A DNA stretch of 64,000 nucleotides from assembly GCF_003013405.1 (NCBI RefSeq), contig NZ_PXZL01000030.1, positions 271,263 through 335,262 on the forward strand. Reading direction: 5' to 3'. This DNA is from Brevibacillus formosus (GTDB taxonomy: Bacteria > Bacillota > Bacilli > Brevibacillales > Brevibacillaceae). Every line of letters starts with the position of its first letter. Within the stretch, counting starts at the first letter, position 1. A program made the translations under genes and the position numbers. The notes beneath the pieces were generated by a model that made no database searches, was not told the DNA's origin, and worked only from the letters and a program-made list of their open reading frames with translations. Below are positions 16,574 through 25,964 of this stretch, in pieces.

Positions 16574-17983
16574 CTATTTCATGACGTGGATCGGACGACC
16601 CAGAGCCAATTCAGCAGCTTCCATTGTTACTTCACCCAGTGTTGGATGTGCGTGGATGGTCAGCTCGATATCTTCGAGTGTTGCGCCCATTTCGATCGCC
16701 AATCCGATCTCTGCGATGATGTTCGATGCTTCTGGACCAACGATTTGCGCACCCAATACGAGATTCGTTTCTTTTTCTGCAATCAGCTTCACGTAGCCTT
16801 CGCCTGCATTTACAGACAGAGCGCGACCGTTTGCTGCGAATGGGAAACGACCTACAATGTAATCGATGCCTTTTTCTTTTGCTTCTTTCTCATTGATTCC
16901 AACGCTTGCGATTTCTGGATCGCAGAATACAACCGCTGGAATCGCTTTGTAGTCTACTTCTGCTGGATGACCGGCAATCGCCTCAGCAGCAACCTTACCT
17001 TCGTAGGAAGCTTTGTGAGCCAGCGCAGGACCTGCTACGATATCCCCGATCGCGTACACGTTAGGAATGCTCGTGCGGCCTTGCTTGTCAACAACGATCA
17101 ACCCACGGTCAGTCATGTTCATGCCGATATCGCGAATACCGAGTTCATCTGTATTCGGACGACGTCCAACAGTAACGAGTACGTATTCCGCCTCGATTTT
17201 TTGTTGCTCGCCTTTTACTTCTGCAGTCACGATCACGCCGTTTTCTGTCTCTTCCATTCCTTGTGCCAATGCTTTTGTATGGATGGTAACGTCGAGCTTT
17301 TTCAGCTTGCGTTCCACCAAACGTGGCATGTCTGGCTCAAATCCTGGCAAGATTTGATCGGAACCTTCCAAAATCGTTACTTTTGTACCAAACTTCGCAA
17401 ACACTGTACCGAGCTCGATACCGATGTATCCGCCGCCGATTACCACGAGACTCTTCGGCAGTTCAGTTAAGGACAGCGCTTCAGTAGAAGACATTACGCG
17501 TTTACCAAACGGGAATGCAGGCAACTCGATTGGACGCGAACCAGTTGCAATGATGCAATGCTGGAAGCGATAACGGTTGACATCATAACCGTGGAATACG
17601 CGTACTTCATTTTCACTTACGAACAGCGCTTCACCAGGGATTACCTGGATTTTGTGGCCTTTGAAGAGGGAGCCTACGCCACCAGTCAGTTGCTTCACGA
17701 TGCCGCTTTTCCACTCTTGTACTTTAGCAAAATCAACTTTCACATTTTCCATTGTAATACCCATGGATTCTGTATGTTGTGTGTGCTCATATGTGTGTGC
17801 AGCGTGGATCATCGCTTTGGAAGGGATGCAACCTACGTTCAGGCACACGCCACCCAGCTCAGCTTTTTCCACGACAGCTACTGTTTTACCAAGTTGAGCG
17901 GCACGAATCGCTGCAACATATCCACCTGGACCGGCACCGATTACGAGTACGTCAACCTCTGTAGTAAATTCACCTACTACCAT
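16574..17983 (-). CDS. pdhD: dihydrolipoyl dehydrogenase (E3 of PDH)
   Basis: 469 residues, normal length. FAD-binding GAGPGGYVAAIRAAQLG, redox pair GGVCLNVGCIPSK (Cys-x4-Cys), NAD site GGGYIGIELG, and the C-terminal dimerisation HAHPTLGE with the catalytic His. Reoxidises dihydrolipoyl groups of the E2 chain and makes NADH. Last gene of the pdhABCD operon; GGAGGG ribosome site overlaps the pdhC stop region, spacing six bases. Confidence 0.97.
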   Translation of the reverse strand: MVVGEFTTEVDVLVIGAGPGGYVAAIRAAQLGKTVAVVEKAELGGVCLNVGCIPSKAMIHAAHTYEHTQHTESMGITMENVKVDFAKVQEWKSGIVKQLTGGVGSLFKGHKIQVIPGEALFVSENEVRVFHGYDVNRYRFQHCIIATGSRPIELPAFPFGKRVMSSTEALSLTELPKSLVVIGGGYIGIELGTVFAKFGTKVTILEGSDQILPGFEPDMPRLVERKLKKLDVTIHTKALAQGMEETENGVIVTAEVKGEQQKIEAEYVLVTVGRRPNTDELGIRDIGMNMTDRGLIVVDKQGRTSIPNVYAIGDIVAGPALAHKASYEGKVAAEAIAGHPAEVDYKAIPAVVFCDPEIASVGINEKEAKEKGIDYIVGRFPFAANGRALSVNAGEGYVKLIAEKETNLVLGAQIVGPEASNIIAEIGLAIEMGATLEDIELTIHAHPTLGEVTMEAAELALGRPIHVMK

Positions 17984-17989
17984 TGTCTC

Positions 17990-19378
17990 TTATCCCTCCA
18001 TGACGAGCAGCGTTGGGTTTTCGAGGAGCTGCTTCACGTAGTTGACGAAACGCTGTGCAGGTTCGCCATCAACCAAGCGGTGATCAAAGCTCAAAGACAG
18101 GTGCAACATTTGACCTACCGCGATTTCACCATTTTTCACAATCGGCTTTTCGCTAATGCGGCCAACACCCAGAATAGCTACTTCTGGATAGTTAATGATA
18201 GGCGTGAAGAACATACCGCCCGCAGAACCGATGTTTGTGATGCTGAAAGTAGAACCTTTCAACTCGTCAGCAGTCGCTTTGCGATCACGTGCTTTCTTCG
18301 CCAGCTCGCCGATTTCGCCTGCGATTTGGAAGATGGATTTGCTGTCAGCGGATTTCACAACTGGAACGAGCAAGCCGTCTTCTGTCGAGGTAGCGATACC
18401 GATGTTGTAGTACTTTTTAAAGATGATTTCTTGTTTTTCATCGTCGATAGAAGCGTTGAGTTCTGGGAATTTCTTCAGACCAGCTACAACTGCTTTCACG
18501 ATCATAGGCAGGTAAGTCAGCTTCACACCACGCTCTTCAGCAAGTGGCTTCGCATCTTTACGCATTGCGACAAGCGCTGTAACATCCACTTCGTCGAAGA
18601 TCGTTACGTGTGGTGCTGTGTAAGCAGATTTCACCATTGCTTTCGCGATTGCTTTACGCATACCTTTCAGTGGAACGCGTTCTTCCAGCTCGCCTGCTTG
18701 AGGTGTGTGGTGAACGGTTGGAGCCGCTGCTGCTTGTGCTACACCTGTAGCTGCTGCAGGAGCCTCTGTTGCTCCCGAAGCTACCACTGCTTGTGCAGTT
18801 GGCGCTGCTGCTCCGCCAGATACGAAGCGATCTACGTCTTCGCGTGTGATGCGGCCCAATTTGCCTGTACCAGGTACATTAGCCAATTGAACGCCTTTTT
18901 CGCGAGCGTATTTACGAACGGAAGGAGTAGCCAACACATGCTTACGGTCAATTGGTGCCGCTACTGCTGTTGCAGTTGCTTGCGCCATTGGCGTTTCCAA
19001 AGTTTGGTTCGCATTTGCACTCACCTGGGAACCGATGTCGCAGCCTGGCTCCATTTTGTCTGCAGCTTGAGGCGCTGGTGCCGCTTCAGCAGCGTGGGAA
19101 TCGCCATGACCATGGTCTGGCAGGTTCGGAATTTCGCCTTCTACGTCAAACTCGATCAGTGGATCGCCGACTACAGAAACCGTACCCTCAGTTACTTTCA
19201 GGTCGATAACTTTCCCTTTAACAGGCGATGGTACTTCTACAACCGCCTTGTCATTTTGTACTTCCATGATGACTTGGTCTTCTTCTACGGAATCTCCGGG
19301 CTGTACGTGCCATTTGACGATTTCGCCTTCATGGATACCCTCGCCGAGCTCCGGGAGTCTGAATGTAAAACGACTCAC
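17990..19378 (-). CDS. pdhC: dihydrolipoyllysine acetyltransferase (E2 of PDH)
   Basis: 462 residues: one lipoyl domain at the N-terminus (lipoyl Lys in QNDKAVVEVPSP), an Ala/Pro-rich linker, peripheral-subunit-binding domain (ATPSVRKYAREKG...GRITREDV), a second Ala-rich linker, and the catalytic CoA-transferase domain with SFDHRLVDG (His and Asp). Forms the complex core. GTG start with a very strong GGAGGAG. A hairpin lies in the 101-base gap upstream toward pdhB. Confidence 0.97.
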   Translation of the reverse strand: MSRFTFRLPELGEGIHEGEIVKWHVQPGDSVEEDQVIMEVQNDKAVVEVPSPVKGKVIDLKVTEGTVSVVGDPLIEFDVEGEIPNLPDHGHGDSHAAEAAPAPQAADKMEPGCDIGSQVSANANQTLETPMAQATATAVAAPIDRKHVLATPSVRKYAREKGVQLANVPGTGKLGRITREDVDRFVSGGAAAPTAQAVVASGATEAPAAATGVAQAAAAPTVHHTPQAGELEERVPLKGMRKAIAKAMVKSAYTAPHVTIFDEVDVTALVAMRKDAKPLAEERGVKLTYLPMIVKAVVAGLKKFPELNASIDDEKQEIIFKKYYNIGIATSTEDGLLVPVVKSADSKSIFQIAGEIGELAKKARDRKATADELKGSTFSITNIGSAGGMFFTPIINYPEVAILGVGRISEKPIVKNGEIAVGQMLHLSLSFDHRLVDGEPAQRFVNYVKQLLENPTLLVMEG

Positions 19379-19425
19379 AGTATCTCCTCCTTATAACACT
19401 TCGCCATAGTAGTAAGCCTATATTT

Positions 19426-19461
19426 CCCAAAAGAAGGCGGAAAGCTTTCAACTTTTCCGCC
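19426..19461 (-). terminator. intra-operon hairpin between pdhB and pdhC
   Basis: Minus-strand stem GGCGGAAAG / CTTTTCCGCC followed by TTCTTTT. It is the only hairpin inside the operon and could partially terminate or mark an RNA processing site, lowering or separating expression of pdhCD from pdhAB. Confidence 0.55.
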
Positions 19462-19479
19462 ATTATGTCCGTTTCTCAA

Positions 19480-20460
19480 TTAAAAATCGAGGACTTGAGT
19501 CAGACCATCTACTACGCGTTTTACGTCAGGCAGCCATACATCTTCTGCTTGTGCAAACGGGTAAACGGTATCTGGAGCTGTAATACGCAGCACTGGAGCT
19601 TCGAGGTGCAGGATCGCACGCTCGTTGATTTGCGTGATGATTTCTGCCGCAACACCAGACGTTTTTTGTGCTTCTTGAACCACAATCGCACGATTTGTTT
19701 TCTTCACAGAATCCACGATCGTATCGATATCGAGTGGGCTGATGGTGCGCAGATCGATTACTTCTACTTTTGCTCCACGCGCTTTCTCGATTTCTTCTGC
19801 TGCTTTCAGGCTGGTATGCACCATCGCACCATAGGTGATGATGGTAACATCGCTTCCTTCTTTTACTACGTTTGCTTTGCCGAGTGGAATCGTGTACTCG
19901 CCTTCTGGAACTTCTTGACGGAAGGAACGGTACAGCTTCATGTGCTCGAGGAATACAACTGGATCGTTGTCGCGAATCGCGGAGATCAACAGTCCTTTTG
20001 CATCATACGGGTTGGAAGGGATAACTACTTTCAGACCCGGAGTTTGCATCATCAAGCCTTCCAAAGAGTCAGCATGCAGCTCAGGCGTTTTCACACCACC
20101 ACCAAATGGGGAGCGGAATGTAACTGGGCTCGTGAAACGACCGCCGGAACGGTAACGCATACGAGTAGCTTGAGATGCAATTGCATCGAACGTTTCAAAT
20201 ACGAAACCAAAGAACTGAATTTCTGCTACTGGACGGAAGCCGTTTACGGAAAGACCAACAGCCAAACCGCCGATTCCGGACTCAGCGAGCGGCGTATCGA
20301 AAACGCGTTGCTCGCCGAACTCAGCTTGCAGACCTTCTGTTGCACGGAACACCCCGCCGTTGTTACCTACGTCTTCACCGAAGACAAGAACGGTTTCATC
20401 GCGCTTCAACTCCACGCGCATTGCATCCGTAATGGCTTGAACCATTGTCATTTGTGCCAT
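19480..20460 (-). CDS. pdhB: pyruvate dehydrogenase E1 beta subunit
   Basis: 326 residues, typical transketolase-like E1 beta: FGEDVGNNGGVFRATEGL, PLAESGIGGLAVG, RSPFGGGVKTPELHADS and the C-terminal transketolase_C domain. With PdhA it forms the thiamine-diphosphate E1 that decarboxylates pyruvate and acetylates E2 lipoyl groups. Only three bases separate it from pdhA. Confidence 0.97.
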   Translation of the reverse strand: MAQMTMVQAITDAMRVELKRDETVLVFGEDVGNNGGVFRATEGLQAEFGEQRVFDTPLAESGIGGLAVGLSVNGFRPVAEIQFFGFVFETFDAIASQATRMRYRSGGRFTSPVTFRSPFGGGVKTPELHADSLEGLMMQTPGLKVVIPSNPYDAKGLLISAIRDNDPVVFLEHMKLYRSFRQEVPEGEYTIPLGKANVVKEGSDVTIITYGAMVHTSLKAAEEIEKARGAKVEVIDLRTISPLDIDTIVDSVKKTNRAIVVQEAQKTSGVAAEIITQINERAILHLEAPVLRITAPDTVYPFAQAEDVWLPDVKRVVDGLTQVLDF

Positions 20461-20463
20461 GGC

Positions 20464-21549
20464 TTATTTCGACTCCTTCGCCAGGAATTCTGCCTTTTGC
20501 TCTTCGAGTGCAGGCGGCAGTGTCTCAAACATTACATCGATCAGTTCGCTAACTTTCATCTTAGGTGTTTCGTCCGCTTTTTTGATTGCGTCCGCAACAG
20601 CAGCTTTCGCTTCTTCGATGACAGCTTCTTCGTCTTTTTCACTCCAGAGACCTTTTGCTTCAAGGAACTTGCGGAAGCGGATCAGTGGATCGCGCAGTTC
20701 CCACTCGCTTTGCTCTTCACCTGTACGGTAACGAGTTGGGTCGTCACCAGCCATGGTGTGAGGACCATAACGGTACGTCATTGCTTCGATCAGAGTCGCA
20801 CCTTCGCCATTCACGCCGCGCTCTTTTGCTTGTTGAACCGCGTAGTAAACGGCGAGAATGTCCATACCGTCAACGCGTTCGCTAGCAATACCAGCCGCAA
20901 CTGCTTTGACTGCGATATTTTCAGAAGCCGTTTGTTTTTCGAACGGCAGAGAGATCGCATAACCGTTGTTTTGAGAGAAGAAGATAACAGGCAGCTTGTA
21001 TACACCTGCAAAGTTCATACCCTCGTAGAAGTCACCTTGGGAGGTCGCACCGTCACCGAAGTAGTTGATCGCAACCTTCTTTTCACCGCGCAGCTTGTAA
21101 CCCATTGCAACACCTGTTGCTTGTGTACATTGAGCCGCGATGATGATTTGTGGCATCAATACATTTACACCTTCAGGAATTCTGCCGCCCTCGATATGTC
21201 CGCGGGAGTACAGGAATGCTTTGTGCATTGGGTAACCGTGCCATACCATTTGTGGAATATCACGGTAGCTAGGCAGGATAAAGTCTTCTTTGGAAAGAGC
21301 AGCCTCGGAACCGATCATGCTTGCTTCTTGACCAGCTACTGGTGCATAGAAACCAAGACGACCTTGGCGGTTCAAGCTGATTGCGCGTTGGTCCCATACA
21401 CGGGTAAATACCATTTTACGCATCAGTTCACGCAATTCATCATCGGAGAGCTTAGGCATCAAGTCAGGACGAACAACCGTACCATCCGGGGCAAGAATTT
21501 GCAGCGGGGCGTTGTTCTCTGTTTGTTCAACAGCAGTGGATACGCTCAT
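20464..21549 (-). CDS. pdhA: pyruvate dehydrogenase E1 alpha subunit
   Basis: 361 residues. Thiamine-diphosphate motif GDGATSQGDFYEGMNFAG...NN, phosphorylation-loop region YRYGPHTMAGDDPTRYR. The start is the ATG at 21549 with GAGG eight bases upstream; the open frame continues to 21690 but that part reads as 5' leader. First gene of the operon. Confidence 0.95.
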   Translation of the reverse strand: MSVSTAVEQTENNAPLQILAPDGTVVRPDLMPKLSDDELRELMRKMVFTRVWDQRAISLNRQGRLGFYAPVAGQEASMIGSEAALSKEDFILPSYRDIPQMVWHGYPMHKAFLYSRGHIEGGRIPEGVNVLMPQIIIAAQCTQATGVAMGYKLRGEKKVAINYFGDGATSQGDFYEGMNFAGVYKLPVIFFSQNNGYAISLPFEKQTASENIAVKAVAAGIASERVDGMDILAVYYAVQQAKERGVNGEGATLIEAMTYRYGPHTMAGDDPTRYRTGEEQSEWELRDPLIRFRKFLEAKGLWSEKDEEAVIEEAKAAVADAIKKADETPKMKVSELIDVMFETLPPALEEQKAEFLAKESK

Positions 21550-21726
21550 CACATTCACCTCGTCACTAGAATAAGGGACTTCCTTTTCCCGCGTTGCTCC
21601 TTGTCGCCTCAATCTGAGCATCTGCTCGATAAGCGAAGAATCCAATTCGCGGCGGAAGTGACCCTGATAAAAACCAGAAGAAAGTTGCATGGTGCAAGAA
21701 AGGGCTTACAGCGCCGTTTGCAACAC

Positions 21727-21785
21727 CCTGTTATATTGCAGTCAAAATACCTGTTTAATGTGTTACAGTATTGATATTACAGGGT
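21727..21785 (-). promoter_or_regulatory. inverted repeat in the pdhA leader
   Basis: Transcript strand CCCTGTAATAT pairs with ATATAACAGGG about 35 bases on (one mismatch). It lies between the promoter and pdhA in a roughly 250-base leader. Could be an operator or leader fold; no named element is recognised. Confidence 0.4.
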
Positions 21786-21808
21786 TTATTTCCTCTCTGT
21801 TATCATTT

Positions 21809-21837
21809 ACTATATAAGCTGTATCAGTTTTTTTCAA
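21809..21837 (-). promoter_or_regulatory. sigma-A promoter of pdhABCD
   Basis: TTGAAA, 17-base spacer, TATAGT on the minus strand, about 260 bases before the pdhA start. It lies back to back with the esterase gene. Confidence 0.7.
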
Positions 21838-21876
21838 GGCTTAGTTTTTCATTTGAGCATACAGGGAGTGTAATCG

Positions 21877-22611
21877 ATGTCTGACTATGTAAAGCGAACC
21901 ATTATGAAAGAAGAAGTGCCCAGCATCCACGTGGACACTCCCCGCTCGGTCAAAGTATACCTACCGCCGGGGTACAATGAGCTTCTTTCTTACCCTGTTG
22001 TGTATTGCCAGGATGGGAACGACTTTTTTACGATGGGTCGAATCGCGACTATCTCCAATCAATTGATTCTGGAAGAAGGTATCGAACCCTACATCGTCGT
22101 CGGTGTTTCCGTCGATCGCAACAAGCGCACCAGCGAGTATTCTCCATCGGGGGCGAGAAATGCAGCCTATCAGCGTTTTTTCACCGAAGAGCTGATTCCT
22201 TACATTGAGGAGCGCTATCCTGTGCGCCGTGATCCTGCTTCACGTGTACTGGCTGGAGACTCTTTAGGTGGAACCGTTTCTTTGCATCTCGCATTGGAAC
22301 ACCCCGACCTCTTTCCACAAGTACTCGCGCTGTCCGGGGCGTTTTTCCAGACGACACTCGACCCGCTTTTGAATCAGTCCAGTTTATCCTGGCTGCGAAT
22401 CTGGATGGTCGTTGGCCTCGACGAGACAGCTGTGGAAACAAGTGCGGGTACCTTCGATTTCGTCCAATGGAACCGCGAGGCAAAACAGATTCTTGAGGAC
22501 AAGCAAGCAACCTTGTCCTATCGAGAAAAACCAGGGAATCACGTCTGGGGTTTGTGGCAAAAAGAGCTGCCTGACGCCTTGCGCTACTTCTTCCCACCTC
22601 CCCGTCTGTAA
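21877..22611 (+). CDS. esterase family alpha/beta hydrolase
   Basis: 244 residues of the Esterase D/enterochelin-esterase-like family (PF00756 type): VKVYLPPGYNE, PVVYCQDGNDFF, nucleophile elbow AGDSLGGTVSLH, and a C-terminal His in GNHVWGLWQKEL. No signal peptide, so cytoplasmic. Substrate unknown; no siderophore genes adjoin it. Clear GGGAG before ATG. Confidence 0.8.
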   Translation: MSDYVKRTIMKEEVPSIHVDTPRSVKVYLPPGYNELLSYPVVYCQDGNDFFTMGRIATISNQLILEEGIEPYIVVGVSVDRNKRTSEYSPSGARNAAYQRFFTEELIPYIEERYPVRRDPASRVLAGDSLGGTVSLHLALEHPDLFPQVLALSGAFFQTTLDPLLNQSSLSWLRIWMVVGLDETAVETSAGTFDFVQWNREAKQILEDKQATLSYREKPGNHVWGLWQKELPDALRYFFPPPRL

Positions 22612-22614
22612 CCA

Positions 22615-22806
22615 TTACGAGCCGTTGATTTCTTTGATGTCCTCGTACCCGTAGTACCGGCCATCCACCAGGAAAATGCCTTGGTGGTTGGCTTTTTCAA
22701 TTTCGCCCGCAACCTGATTGGAATCGTTTAGGACGATGTTGACAATCTTGCTCTCGTCCCGTTTCATTTGATTGAGAATGCGTTCTCGCTCTTTGGCCGA
22801 GATCAT
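22615..22806 (-). CDS. small hypothetical protein (63 aa)
   Basis: MISAKERERILNQMKRDESKIVNIVLNDSNQ..GIFLVDGRYYGYEDIKEINGS. Charged helix, then a beta segment. Start is the ATG at 22806, six bases after AGAGGGATGG; a second ATG at 22812 touches the ribosome site. Stop is three bases from the stop of the convergent esterase gene. No family recognised. Confidence 0.6.
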   Translation of the reverse strand: MISAKERERILNQMKRDESKIVNIVLNDSNQVAGEIEKANHQGIFLVDGRYYGYEDIKEINGS

Positions 22807-22895
22807 ATCCATCCCTCTTTTCCCCTATGTTGGATAGCTATAGTATTTCATTGGGGGGTCTGAATTACACACAAGTGAGTCAACCGAATGGAACC

Positions 22896-22950
22896 AAAAA
22901 AAGCCTTGCCGCTCTCCAACTTTCCGGACACGGCAAGACTCTTTTTTATT
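22896..22950 (-). terminator. terminator of the oppA-like gene
   Basis: Minus-strand stem AGTCTTGCCG / CGGCAAGGCT then a seven-T run, partly overlapping the last codons of the gene. Confidence 0.8.
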
Positions 22951-24589
22951 GTTCGATAGTTGTATATTTAAAATCTCTACCACCAAACGGGTTGATCAAA
23001 AATCCTTTGACTTTGTCATTTTTTATATACGGTCTTGCACCATAATACACAGGGGCAATCGGCATTTCCTCCATTAAGATAGTCTCTGCCTCACGCATGA
23101 TCGCATTACGCTTCGCCGGGTTTTTTTCCAAGTAACTCTGGACGATTAGCTCCCGGTATCTGTCGTTTTCCCAAGCAGCGTCGTTCGTGCCCACTGTTTT
23201 GTCCTTGAAAATTTCCAGGAAATTGATGGGGTCGTTAAAATCAGCACCCCAATTTCGGTAGGCAAACTGATAGTTTTTGGAGCGCTTGTTCTGTAAAAAA
23301 ACTTTTTCCTCCAAGCCACTGATTTTCACATCTACACCAAGGCTTCTTTTCCATTGATCCTGAAGAGCTTCGGCCAGCTTTTTTTGACGATCGTCACCTG
23401 AACCATATGTGAAGGTCACTTCAGGCATCGTCGAAAGCCCAAGCTCCTTTAACCCTTCAGCCAATAACTGTTTCGCTTTGTTTACATCCTCTTGGAAATA
23501 ATCATTTCCGCTGAGTTGCATCGAGGGAGGAACCCATGCAAAAGCCGCAGGCACCCCAGTCTGCACGATTCCGTCTACAAGAGGCTGCCGTTGTATTGAA
23601 TACGAGAAGGCTTGTCGAATTTTTTTATTCGTAAAAGGGGGCACGGTTGTATTAAAGGTGACTGCAACTGTATTCGGATACGGCGCCATTACGATTTTTC
23701 CTTCGTCCTGCAAAGCGGGGATCACATCGACGGGCAACACGTAGCTTGGATGCCCTCCCCAATCCAATTCACCAGAATCAAACAATGCTTGAGCAGTGTT
23801 GGTATCGGTAATCATGCTCCAGACGATCTTGTCGAGCTTCACGGCATCCTTGTCATGATACTTCTCGTTTTTCACAAGAACCATTTTGTTTTTATGCTCC
23901 CACAGCTCCATTTTGAACGGGCCGTTGCCCACGTAGTTGTCTGGAGACGCTGCCCAGTTCGGATGTGCATCCAAGGTCTTTTTATGTAAAGGAAACAATG
24001 TCGGGAATGCCGTCAGCTCGTAAAAAAACGGAGCTGGCGAATTGAGCTTGACCTCTAGTGTAAAATCGTCTAGTGCCTTGACCCCTACGTCTTCATGCGA
24101 TCCTTTTCCTGTGTTAAATTCCTCTGCCCCTTTAATGAAATAAAGCATATAGGCATATTCGGACGCTGTCTTCGGGTCGAGATTTCTTTTCCAGGCGAAC
24201 TCAAAATCATGGGCGGTTACCGAATCTCCGTTGCTCCATAGCGCATTCGTTTTCAATTTGAACGTGTACGTCGTCAAGTCCTCGGATACCGTATAACTGT
24301 CGGCGATCGCGTTGGCTATTTTCCCATCCGGTCCATAGCGAGTCAGCCCTTCAAAACAGGCAGTAATGACATCAAAGGAAGTGCCATCGGAAGCTAGTCC
24401 GGGGTCTGCTGTCGGAGGCTCTCCACCGTCAGCGTTCCAATTCAATACCATCTCTTTTCCCGTTGGCTTCGTTGGTTGAGATGCCTGATCATTCGGTTTG
24501 TTCGTTACCCCCGTTTCACTTGTACTACATCCCGTTAAAGCTTGAAGCAGTAAGAAACAGCTCAAAATGAAGCTCATCCTCTTTCTCAT
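22946..24589 (-). CDS. peptide ABC transporter substrate-binding lipoprotein (OppA family)
   Basis: 547 residues: lipoprotein signal with lipobox LTGC at about residue 19, then SBP_bac_5 fold (WNADGGEPPTADPGLASDGTSFDVITACFEGLTRYGPDG, VTAHDFEFAWKRNLDP, NKKIRQAFSYSIQRQPLVDGI). It binds oligopeptides outside the membrane for an Opp-type importer, but no permease or ATPase genes are adjacent, so it is an orphan binding protein. ATG at 24589 follows GGGGG nine bases upstream; longer starts lack spacing. Confidence 0.88.
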   Translation of the reverse strand: MRKRMSFILSCFLLLQALTGCSTSETGVTNKPNDQASQPTKPTGKEMVLNWNADGGEPPTADPGLASDGTSFDVITACFEGLTRYGPDGKIANAIADSYTVSEDLTTYTFKLKTNALWSNGDSVTAHDFEFAWKRNLDPKTASEYAYMLYFIKGAEEFNTGKGSHEDVGVKALDDFTLEVKLNSPAPFFYELTAFPTLFPLHKKTLDAHPNWAASPDNYVGNGPFKMELWEHKNKMVLVKNEKYHDKDAVKLDKIVWSMITDTNTAQALFDSGELDWGGHPSYVLPVDVIPALQDEGKIVMAPYPNTVAVTFNTTVPPFTNKKIRQAFSYSIQRQPLVDGIVQTGVPAAFAWVPPSMQLSGNDYFQEDVNKAKQLLAEGLKELGLSTMPEVTFTYGSGDDRQKKLAEALQDQWKRSLGVDVKISGLEEKVFLQNKRSKNYQFAYRNWGADFNDPINFLEIFKDKTVGTNDAAWENDRYRELIVQSYLEKNPAKRNAIMREAETILMEEMPIAPVYYGARPYIKNDKVKGFLINPFGGRDFKYTTIEQ

Positions 24590-24763
24590 CGAGTCCATCC
24601 CCCTTGATTCCATTCAATAGTAAGCGCTTTCACTTCATCACACTACCATGATAACGTAAGAGTAGACGAAACAAATCCGACGGTATGGCGAAAAACTGAT
24701 CACGTAAAGACTCATATTTTGTACAAATTGTCTAATTATTTTGAATTGATTATTTCGGCAAAG

Positions 24764-24793
24764 AAAAAAGCCAGTCCTTCCTTCGACTGGCTA
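24764..24793 (-). terminator. terminator of threonine aldolase gene
   Basis: Minus-strand AGCCAGTC / GACTGGCT with a seven-base loop and a six-T run. Confidence 0.85.
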
Positions 24794-24814
24794 CAAATGG
24801 TTGAAACGAACCGA

Positions 24815-25840
24815 TTAGAATGTATTCAATAATTCCTCTACTGCTTCCACAACGTTCTTGATACATGGATCGGTAATGTGTCGATGCGTCGTAAAGCGAA
24901 TGACATACTCATCAAAATCAACAGCGAGCACTCCTTTTTCCTCCAGTCGTTCCAAGAAGGCGACTGCTGTTTGCCCAATCGAGTCTGTATTCACCAGCAC
25001 GATATTCGTGTCGACTTGCTCGACTTGAAGCGATAGCTGGCGCAAGCCTTTTGCCAATTGCTGTGCCCGTTCATGGTCTTCTGCCAATCGTTCGGTCATC
25101 TGTGTCAAAGCGATGATGCCCGGTGCTGCCAAATACCCTGCCTGACGCAGCCCGCCGCCTAATTTTTTTCTCCACCATCTCGCTTCTTCGATAAATGCAC
25201 GATCTCCAGCCAAAATGGAGCCAACTGGAGCACTCAGCCCTTTGGACAAGCAAATCTGAACGGTATCGGCAAAAGCGCTTAGCTCACTGACTGCAACATC
25301 CTGGGCAACAGCCGCATTGAAAAGACGAGCACCATCTAAATGAACGGGAATCCTGTGTTTCTGTGCGATATCATAGACACGCTTCATTTGTGCGACAGAG
25401 ATTACCGCCCCGCCCGCGCGATTATGTGTATTTTCGAGACAGATCAATTTTGTGCGAGGAAAATGGATATTGTTGCCCCGAATCGCTCTCTCTACATCTT
25501 CTGCACGCAAAGCACCGCGTTCGCCAACTAGCGTCCGTGTTTGCACGCCGGCCAATGCCGACATAGCTCCGCCTTCATAGTAAAAAATGTGCGAATCTGC
25601 TTCCGCAATGATCTCGTCTCCGTTGACACAATGCGTCAAAACAGCGACCTGATTGCCTTGCGTGCCACTTGTTACGAACAGGGCAGCTTCCTTTCCGAGT
25701 ATTTCAGCCGCGATCGCTTCCAAACGATTGACAGTTGGGTCCTCTCGATAAACATCATCACCAACCTCCGCACCGGCCATTGCTCGAAGCATCTCCTCGG
25801 TTGGTTTCGTAACGGTATCGCTGCGCAAATCGATTTTCAT
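24815..25840 (-). CDS. ltaE: low-specificity L-threonine aldolase
   Basis: 341 residues of the PLP fold-type I GntG/LtaE family: IDLRSDTVTKPTEEM start, SGTQGNQVAVLTH, PLP Lys in QICLSKGLSAPVGS, HLDGARLFNAA. Splits threonine or allo-threonine into glycine and acetaldehyde. ATG at 25840 chosen for AAGGAG eight bases upstream, the family start MKIDLRSDT. Monocistronic. Confidence 0.9.
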   Translation of the reverse strand: MKIDLRSDTVTKPTEEMLRAMAGAEVGDDVYREDPTVNRLEAIAAEILGKEAALFVTSGTQGNQVAVLTHCVNGDEIIAEADSHIFYYEGGAMSALAGVQTRTLVGERGALRAEDVERAIRGNNIHFPRTKLICLENTHNRAGGAVISVAQMKRVYDIAQKHRIPVHLDGARLFNAAVAQDVAVSELSAFADTVQICLSKGLSAPVGSILAGDRAFIEEARWWRKKLGGGLRQAGYLAAPGIIALTQMTERLAEDHERAQQLAKGLRQLSLQVEQVDTNIVLVNTDSIGQTAVAFLERLEEKGVLAVDFDEYVIRFTTHRHITDPCIKNVVEAVEELLNTF

Positions 25841-25964
25841 AGATGACTCTCCTTCCACCCTGTTGTCATTCTCTAGACATATCGTAACACTTTCAACATT
25901 GCATCCTGATTTCCCTCTTGCTAAGATGAAGGGGTAACTTACATACAGTTAGGGGATTTGACCT

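Noticed and set aside
17558..19396. 612-codon plus-strand frame opposite pdhC and pdhD
   Set aside because: It lies antisense to strongly supported genes, has no ribosome site, and its Cys/Arg/Phe-rich composition is what the reverse strand of a GC-biased gene gives.
19465..21774. 769-codon plus-strand frame opposite pdhA and pdhB
   Set aside because: Antisense shadow of pdhAB with the same composition signs; no domain recognised.
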